From Tetrapyrgos nigripes (lineage: Eukaryota > Basidiomycota > Agaricomycetes > Agaricales > Campanellaceae), in NCBI GenBank assembly GCA_013368315.1, contig JAACJM010000298.1, positions 1 through 64,000 on the forward strand: a stretch of 64,000 nt of DNA, given 5' to 3'. Under the pieces are notes generated by a model. That model was given only the letters and a program-made list of their open reading frames with translations, was not told the DNA's origin and made no database searches. Position 1 is the first letter of the stretch. Every line of letters begins with the position of its first letter. Position numbers and translations under genes: made by a program. Positions 58,870-64,000 of this stretch are shown piece after piece.

Positions 58870-59755
58870 TTGAGTTTTGGGTGTTGTATTTGGCACTTTT
58901 CGTTCTTTCTTCCTTCGTTTCATTACTTCGGGACTGGTGTATGGGCCCTGTCCTTATGTTGGACCATTGGACGAGACACCTTCATGTCACCTGTTTTTTG
59001 CTTGTGACTGCGCGTTTCAATCTCACTTGACTGACTGTATCTGCATGTCATCTCTCCAACTCTCTTTCCCCAACGTCTTTTTTTCAAAATGCCTTGAACG
59101 AACGGCAATCATTGGCTCCTCTCCAACGTCAACGAACTCCTCATCGATGTCATCATCGTTACTCAAAACTGTGACCTGGTGACCCGACCTCAACAATTTC
59201 ATATCTTTCATGCTCTCGTACGGCTGCACCGACACCCGCGGATATGGACGCAAAAACTTACCCCTAACGCCGCACTCCACCTCAACACTGACTCCACCTG
59301 GACCTCCGCTTCTCATGCTCCGTTTCATTTGAGTCATTATCTGTTATACTCACTTCTGCTTTTTCTTCGTCTTTCTCAATCTCAGGCATTTCATATCCAC
59401 ATATCCACACATCCTCTCCTCCTACTTGTCATGGCTTTTGACCCTACCTCTGATTACCGTTTGCCGTCAATATCCTTCATTTTTCTTTGTCCTTTGTGTT
59501 GCTCTTCAACCATGGTTATCTTACACCCTACTCCCGCTGTTATGCCGGCTCTTTCTTTCTGGCGTCTGTACCTTGGTGTCTTTTTTTTCATTGTGTCTTT
59601 CATCGCCTACCTACGGCGACAACTGCGGCTATTCGAAACCGTAACACTTATTTTCTGCCTTTCTTATCAGTAGATATCCATGATTCATAGCTGTATATGT
59701 TGCTCACTGCAAAATATGAGCTCTAGACGCGTCCTTAACACGTACCTTTCACTCC
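58870..59755. other. Stretch without a supported gene
   Basis: CT-rich sequence where the missing 3' part of the glutaredoxin would be expected. A weak LNE-like match near 59092 could not be extended. No other motif. Confidence 0.35.
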
Positions 59756-59759
59756 AGAA

Positions 59760-59890
59760 TAGTGTTGCACCGGCTCGACTCCGGCTCACTCTGGCTCAGC
59801 TATTAACAGCTTGACTATGTCATAACCATGGCTTGGCTTTTGAGTCGTAAACAGCTCATGACTCTGGCTTGAGCTCAATGGAGCTGATAA
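59760..59890. mobile_element. Degraded hAT end related to the 24015 element
   Basis: TAGTGTTGCACCGGCTCGACTCCGGCTC closely follows the left terminus of the 24015-26367 element, with GGCTC/GAGCTC subterminal motifs to about 59890. No matching right end or target duplication was found, so it is a truncated or old copy. Confidence 0.6.
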
Positions 59891-60324
59891 TTGTTCACTT
59901 CAATAGACTGCATCAGTAAAATTCAAGTCAGCTTTTTTGAACTTTTTTTAACTTTTTATGACTTTTCCTGTACTTTTGTGACTACCCCGATGACTTTCAA
60001 AGGCAAGTCCAATCGCTTATGGAAGTCAAATAAAAGTCAAACCGGCTACTGAAAAGCTAATTAAAGTACTCAAAAAAGCGATGTAAAAGTAATGTAAAAG
60101 TATTGAAAAAGAGTCATCTAGAGCTACAATGGATGTAGGAAAAGCGGGTACCGTTCACATACAAAGGGCTGTTGCTGAAAGTGGCCTGTGTAATGAGCTT
60201 CACTACACTGCTGAGAGCATTTTGGTCATCCTGAGAGGTAAGAGTCAGTAAACTGAGCAGCCTATAATATCTTCAAAGCTATGCACCATTTAAAAGGACA
60301 GGCTCAGCTCAGAAGTGAGAGCCT

Positions 60325-60534
60325 TCAGCTCTCCTGTGGACTTCCCTCACCTTGCTCCTCTTCTTCTTCCTTGCCCTCACCGCTGACAATGCCAGAACCC
60401 TTGTCATCTGCTGAATCCATGTCAACGTCATCAATGATGTCATTAGTACTTGTGCTTGTGCCTGTAGTAACCTCTCCCTGTGAGGTCTCACCGTCTGTAC
60501 TCCCTTCCACAGCTGCCCCAGTGCCAGTGACAAG
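60325..60534 (-). pseudogene. Acidic low-complexity protein fragment
   Basis: A minus-strand frame is rich in Thr/Ser, then Asp/Glu (DDVDMDSADDKG, EGKEEEEEQGEG), ending at 60325. It resembles the acidic tails of transposon-encoded proteins and lies among repeat ends. No domain. Confidence 0.25.
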
Positions 60535-60570
60535 GGGGACCCGGGATTGCGGACCGGTACACTCCGGGGG

Positions 60571-60610
60571 TCGGTCGGTCGGGTCATTGAGGTCGTTAAA
60601 AATTTTTGGA
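60571..60610. repeat. TCGGTCGGTC…CGTTAAAAA repeat, copy 1
   Basis: TCGGTCGGTCGGGTCATTGAG, then GTCGTTAAAAATTTTT. A direct repeat of 61444-61485 (TCGGTCGGTCAGTCGGG…CCGTTAAAAAATTTTTC). Possibly the ends or internal repeats of one DNA element. Confidence 0.5.
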
Positions 60611-60779
60611 AGTGTGAAATTTTTTATGGTTTACAGGCTTGTATCAGTGTAATTATGGGTCCTTTTATAGTTCTTGACTTAGTTCTTGTCATCCAGAGCT
60701 GTCTTGGAAGGTGATTGAGCCATTTGGCGTACATCCAATGAGTTGGCCCTAGTGAACTGCAGGGATATCCCCCAGGTAT

Positions 60780-60870
60780 TTTTGGGCGTACCGGTACCCC
60801 TACCCGTGAAAGCCCTTACCCATCAGAAGGGTACGGGTTTGTACCCCTGGTGGGTAACCCGTCAGTTCAC
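60780..60870. repeat. GTACCCG-rich block
   Basis: GGCGTACCGGTACCCCTACCCG followed by inverted GGGTACGGG and GGGTAACCCG. Pairs with 61115-61310 as a possible left/right subterminal set of a roughly 0.5-kb element. Confidence 0.5.
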
Positions 60871-61114
60871 AAGTATATATATATAATGTAACTATCTAAA
60901 TCCAACTACTCGCTATGGAATATTATTTTTTGAAGGTGGGATACATCAGTTTTGCTTTGTTCAAGCATTCAGCCACAGTGATCAAGGCTTTCCGGCGTGT
61001 GAACAGCGACGTGTCACTTACCCATATTTGGATGTCGTGGTGGCAAAATACTATTATTGAACTATGTACTAAAGAATTACACAGAACGTACTCAAAGTAG
61101 TGAATATATTGAGG

Positions 61115-61310
61115 TAAACTACGGGTACAAAATTTTGGATGGCGGGTACGGCGGGTCTGCCTTACGGGTAAGGGTCAGCACGGGTTTTGAAATCCATACC
61201 CGTACCCTTGAGACCCCTACCCACGACCCCCCACGACCCCCCAAACCCCTGCTTCTCACTAGTTGGCCCGACACCCGCCACCCGAGTACCAATGTCTAGA
61301 TACCCGTGTG
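61115..61310. repeat. GTACCCG-rich block
   Basis: ACGGGTACAAAATTTTGGAT, GGCGGGTACGGCGGG, then inverted CATACCCGTACCC and a CCACGACCCC tandem pair at about 61220. See 60780-60870. Confidence 0.5.
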
Positions 61311-61443
61311 GCCACCCCAGCGCGTTAGGATTAGGGCTTCCCTGCGAGGCGCACAGCGCCGAGCCAAGAGTAAGCCAAAAATGGAAGGTCAGTATCACGT
61401 TGCACCTTCCATATATAGGCATACCTTCCCTATTTAGTAGGTA

Positions 61444-61485
61444 TCGGTCGGTCAGTCGGGTCCCAGAGGCCGTTAAAAAATTTTT
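61444..61485. repeat. TCGGTCGGTC…CGTTAAAAA repeat, copy 2
   Basis: Second direct copy of the repeat at 60571-60610, about 870 bp away. Confidence 0.5.
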
Positions 61486-61620
61486 CAACGTAGTGTACGA
61501 AATCAAAATTTTCAGTCCCCCTTGGCCAGTGATGCCCACGGTGCTAATTTTGATATTTCCAGATGCCTTGGATTGAGCTAACTGGGTTAGAAATTCCTCT
61601 GGGTCCACCTCAGGCATCAC

Positions 61621-63982
61621 TCAATCCGCTGCTGCTGCCGCTGCATCCACTCGTTTTTGCTGCGCTGATGCAGATCCATCAGAATCACTATGACAGACAG
61701 TCATATATGACTCGGTGGTGGTTAAGATCTGCTTCCACTGAGTGTCGCTGACTCTGGGAGTATTTGTGCCCTGGTTGACTTCAAACAGTTCGTGGAGATC
61801 TGTGGTTGTGTTGATTTTGATAGTGCGGCCTTGGATTTTGATTATTTGGTCACCCCATGCTCTTTCGGAGAAATGACCATTGTTGCCTTGAAGTTTGATG
61901 AAGACACCAATCTTGTTGAACTCTGGAGCACATATAACCTAGTATAAAAGGATTAGTATGCATGGTGCAATATGAAACAACTGACACACACCACAAGAAT
62001 AGAGAGAACCAGTGCACCAGTGGGCTTCATTTCTTGTTGTAGATCCTTCGGGACTTGGCAGATTGCCTCAGTGAGATGTTTGGCAAATGCTCGTGCTATC
62101 AATTCGGATTGGAAAGTGCCCTGTGAGAATAGAAAGTAAACAATGTAAGGGATATTAGCAGCATCTGATATATGTATCATGAAGAAATTATGCACTGCGT
62201 ATTGCATTAGACCTTCAACTTCAGTGCAGTGAAGGAAGTAAAAAGCTCTGGATTTTGGCCCACCTTGTAGTAGTTTCTCGATATAGGCTTTCTTGTCTTC
62301 AGTGGGTTCAAGCCGTTCCCGAGCAAAAATGTCATCCAACATGTTGATGGCAGTGGTTCCAAACTTGCTGCGCCAGCTGTTGATGCAATCATTGGCCTAC
62401 ACCAATACAGCAGGTCAACAATGATGAATACAAAAAATGACAGTAAGTGACGCACCAGCACTTCAAGCAAATGCTTTGGGCCATTGAGCTGGTCCCACGC
62501 ATCTTTAACACCATCAGGAGTAGTAGTCTCCCAAAGGTCAGAATATTCCATGCTTTGAGGCATCCTACAAAGTTGAGCACTGAGGGGATAAAATGATCTG
62601 TGAAAGCTTTCTGGACTTTGTCTGGAAAGTGGTTCAACTTGATTGTTTTCTTTGTCTTGTCTGGAGAAGCGAAGCCTCGATCTTGACAAAAACAGGAGCC
62701 TATAGAGATATTAGTTTCCTGAGTAAACAGAGGAGAGAACCTTGACAGCAGCAGCAACTGCTTCCATATCCTTAGTATCAGCCCCTAGCTTGTCCCTTTC
62801 CTCTATATCATTCTCCTCACCTACTAGCCCTCTGAACTTGTACTCGTCATCCTCTTGGACTGACATGGGCTGATTAGTTGTGTGGGCAATAGTGGCAACA
62901 GGGACTAGGCTGGTTTTGATGCAGTCTTTGGCTTCAGATTATTGACTTTGGTCGCATTCGCTTGGAGCCAATTGGCATGGAGTCTGCCAACACTTTTCTG
63001 CTTCTTTTTGGCAGGCTCAGGGGCAGGAGTCAGGCTAGAGGCAATGGCATGATAGAGAGAGACAATAGAGAGAGACAACAGAGATGTCAGAGTGGCAAAG
63101 TGACCAAAATAGTACATACATACATCAATTCTGGTTCTGGATTTTGACGTTTCTTGTTGATAGTCTCACGCAAAGCGGTTTTACTCTTCACCATCAGTTT
63201 CTTTTTGGCTGGCTGTCCCTCATTGCTCTTATTACTGGAGTCATGCAAGACTGACTCAGAGCTGTCTTCCACATCAGGCTCTTCAGCATCTCCTGCCTCA
63301 GCTGGAGTTTGAGAATCTGGTATATGTTCTACAAAGGGTAAGTCACAAAATCTCAACTGTTTACTTACTTTTGCTTTCTCGTTTGTGTTTTCCTGCCTTG
63401 CTTGCAGCCCCTACAGGTATTTCATGGGCATTGGCAGTGCCATCTTGCTTGCCATCTTTGAGCAACAGGGAAAGACAGTGAGTTGTAGTTGCACACAAAA
63501 AGCAGTATCATTGCTTACCCACCACCTTTTTCCTTGGCTTTGACACTTGTTTCTCAGTAGTGTCCTTCTTCTTGGGTCTTGCTTTCTTGACTACACTACT
63601 GGCTTTGGGATGTTTAGCTGTCTTGGCTGCCTCTTCCTGTTGAAGCTGCATTGTGTCTTCAAGCAAAGCTGTTTTCTCAATGGTGTTCTGTTGCCTTCTC
63701 AGCCTGAACGATTGCATGTGAACGTCTTGGAGCTGCCATAACTGGTTTAGCAGGGTGAGGGTATCGTTGGCCATGGAGTGTCATGCTGTTATGAACTGGT
63801 CCTTGAAGGATCTCAGTTTTCTTGACAGACAAGGTTGGGTTGGGATTAGAAGGTGCTTGTGGAATGGGAGTAGCAGCTGGAGAAGCTGCCTTTTGGGACT
63901 GTCGAGCTGAAGGTTGAGCTGGTGTTGTCATGGTGGTTCCTGTGGACTCAGGGTAAACTGGTGTGACCTCATTTTTTCTCAT
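61621..63982 (-). CDS. Hypothetical lineage-specific protein, multi-exon; may continue beyond the window
   Basis: Minus strand, stop TGA at 61621-61623. The last exon (61938-61621) reads ICAPEFNKIGVFIKLQG and ends in an Ala-rich tail. Before it lies a helical region (MLDDIFARERL, YFLFSQGTFQSELIARAFAKHL, RP/KPTGALVLS). Upstream are FPDKVQKAF, SDLWETTTPDGVKDAWDQL, and Lys/Glu/Pro-rich segments (ARPKKK, PAKKKQK) to the first visible ATG at 63982. The pattern of a helical core with a GAL motif matches a widespread Agaricomycete hypothetical family that I cannot name. One apparent frameshift near 62545 suggests either an unrecognised intron or decay. The frame is open to the window edge, so the true start may lie outside. 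Confidence 0.45.
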
Positions 63983-64000
63983 TTTTCCGGTCGCAAGCTT

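Noticed and set aside
1..64000. tRNA or rRNA genes
   Set aside because: No cloverleaf with A and B box promoters and no rRNA-like sequence was noticed on reading. A dedicated covariance-model scan was not possible here.

Overview
The window looks like a transposon-rich stretch of a filamentous fungal genome, most likely a mushroom-forming basidiomycete (Agaricomycetes). The evidence is short introns of about 50-60 nt with GTAAGT-type donors, STAND NTPases of NACHT-ankyrin type, a GCM1-type Mutator-like transposase gene, a Ty1/copia retrotransposon and several non-autonomous hAT elements. I cannot name the species. No rRNA, tRNA, CRISPR or prokaryotic operon was seen.

Layout. 1-2.6 kb: gene-poor, with GTACCCGC-type repeats. 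2.68-9.31 kb (minus): one very large multi-exon Mutator-like transposon gene. Its predicted domains in order are an acidic N-terminus, a GCM1-type zinc domain, a DDE core, a ubiquitin-peptidase-like Cys/His domain, a PHD finger, a possible Tudor/BAH-like module and a basic tail. 10.3-13.0 kb (plus): remains of a PIF1-like helicase and an unknown accessory gene. 13.6-16.8 kb (minus): NACHT-ankyrin copy A, a pseudogene. 18.9-22.7 kb (minus): copy B, intact, 7 exons, 1158 aa. 22.7-28 kb: CpG-rich duplicated upstream block with a small divergent ORF, split by a 2.35-kb hAT element. 28.4-37.2 kb: relics, including an unknown minus-strand gene, a decayed Vps74/GOLPH3 copy, tandem and subterminal repeats, and a second hAT element. 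37.2-44.0 kb: complete but dead Ty1/copia element with 284-bp LTRs and ATATG target duplications. 44-50 kb: gene-poor, with a possible solo LTR and a long inverted repeat. 50.4-55.1 kb (minus): NACHT-ankyrin copy C, intact, 7 exons, 1459 aa. 55.1-57.8 kb: the second copy of the duplicated upstream block, with a small MITE. 58.3-58.9 kb: incomplete Grx3/4-type glutaredoxin. 59.7-61.5 kb: transposon debris. 61.6-64.0 kb (minus): a lineage-specific hypothetical gene running to the window edge.

The three NACHT-ankyrin loci form the core of the window. They share exon structure, a 3' flank and, for B and C, more than 1 kb of 5' sequence with a head-to-head small ORF. They therefore arose by segmental duplication, and later transposon insertions can be dated by comparing B with C. 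The ankyrin arrays are still expanding by whole-repeat duplication (99-bp units), as expected for fast-evolving non-self or symbiont-sensing receptors. Function is inferred from the family only.
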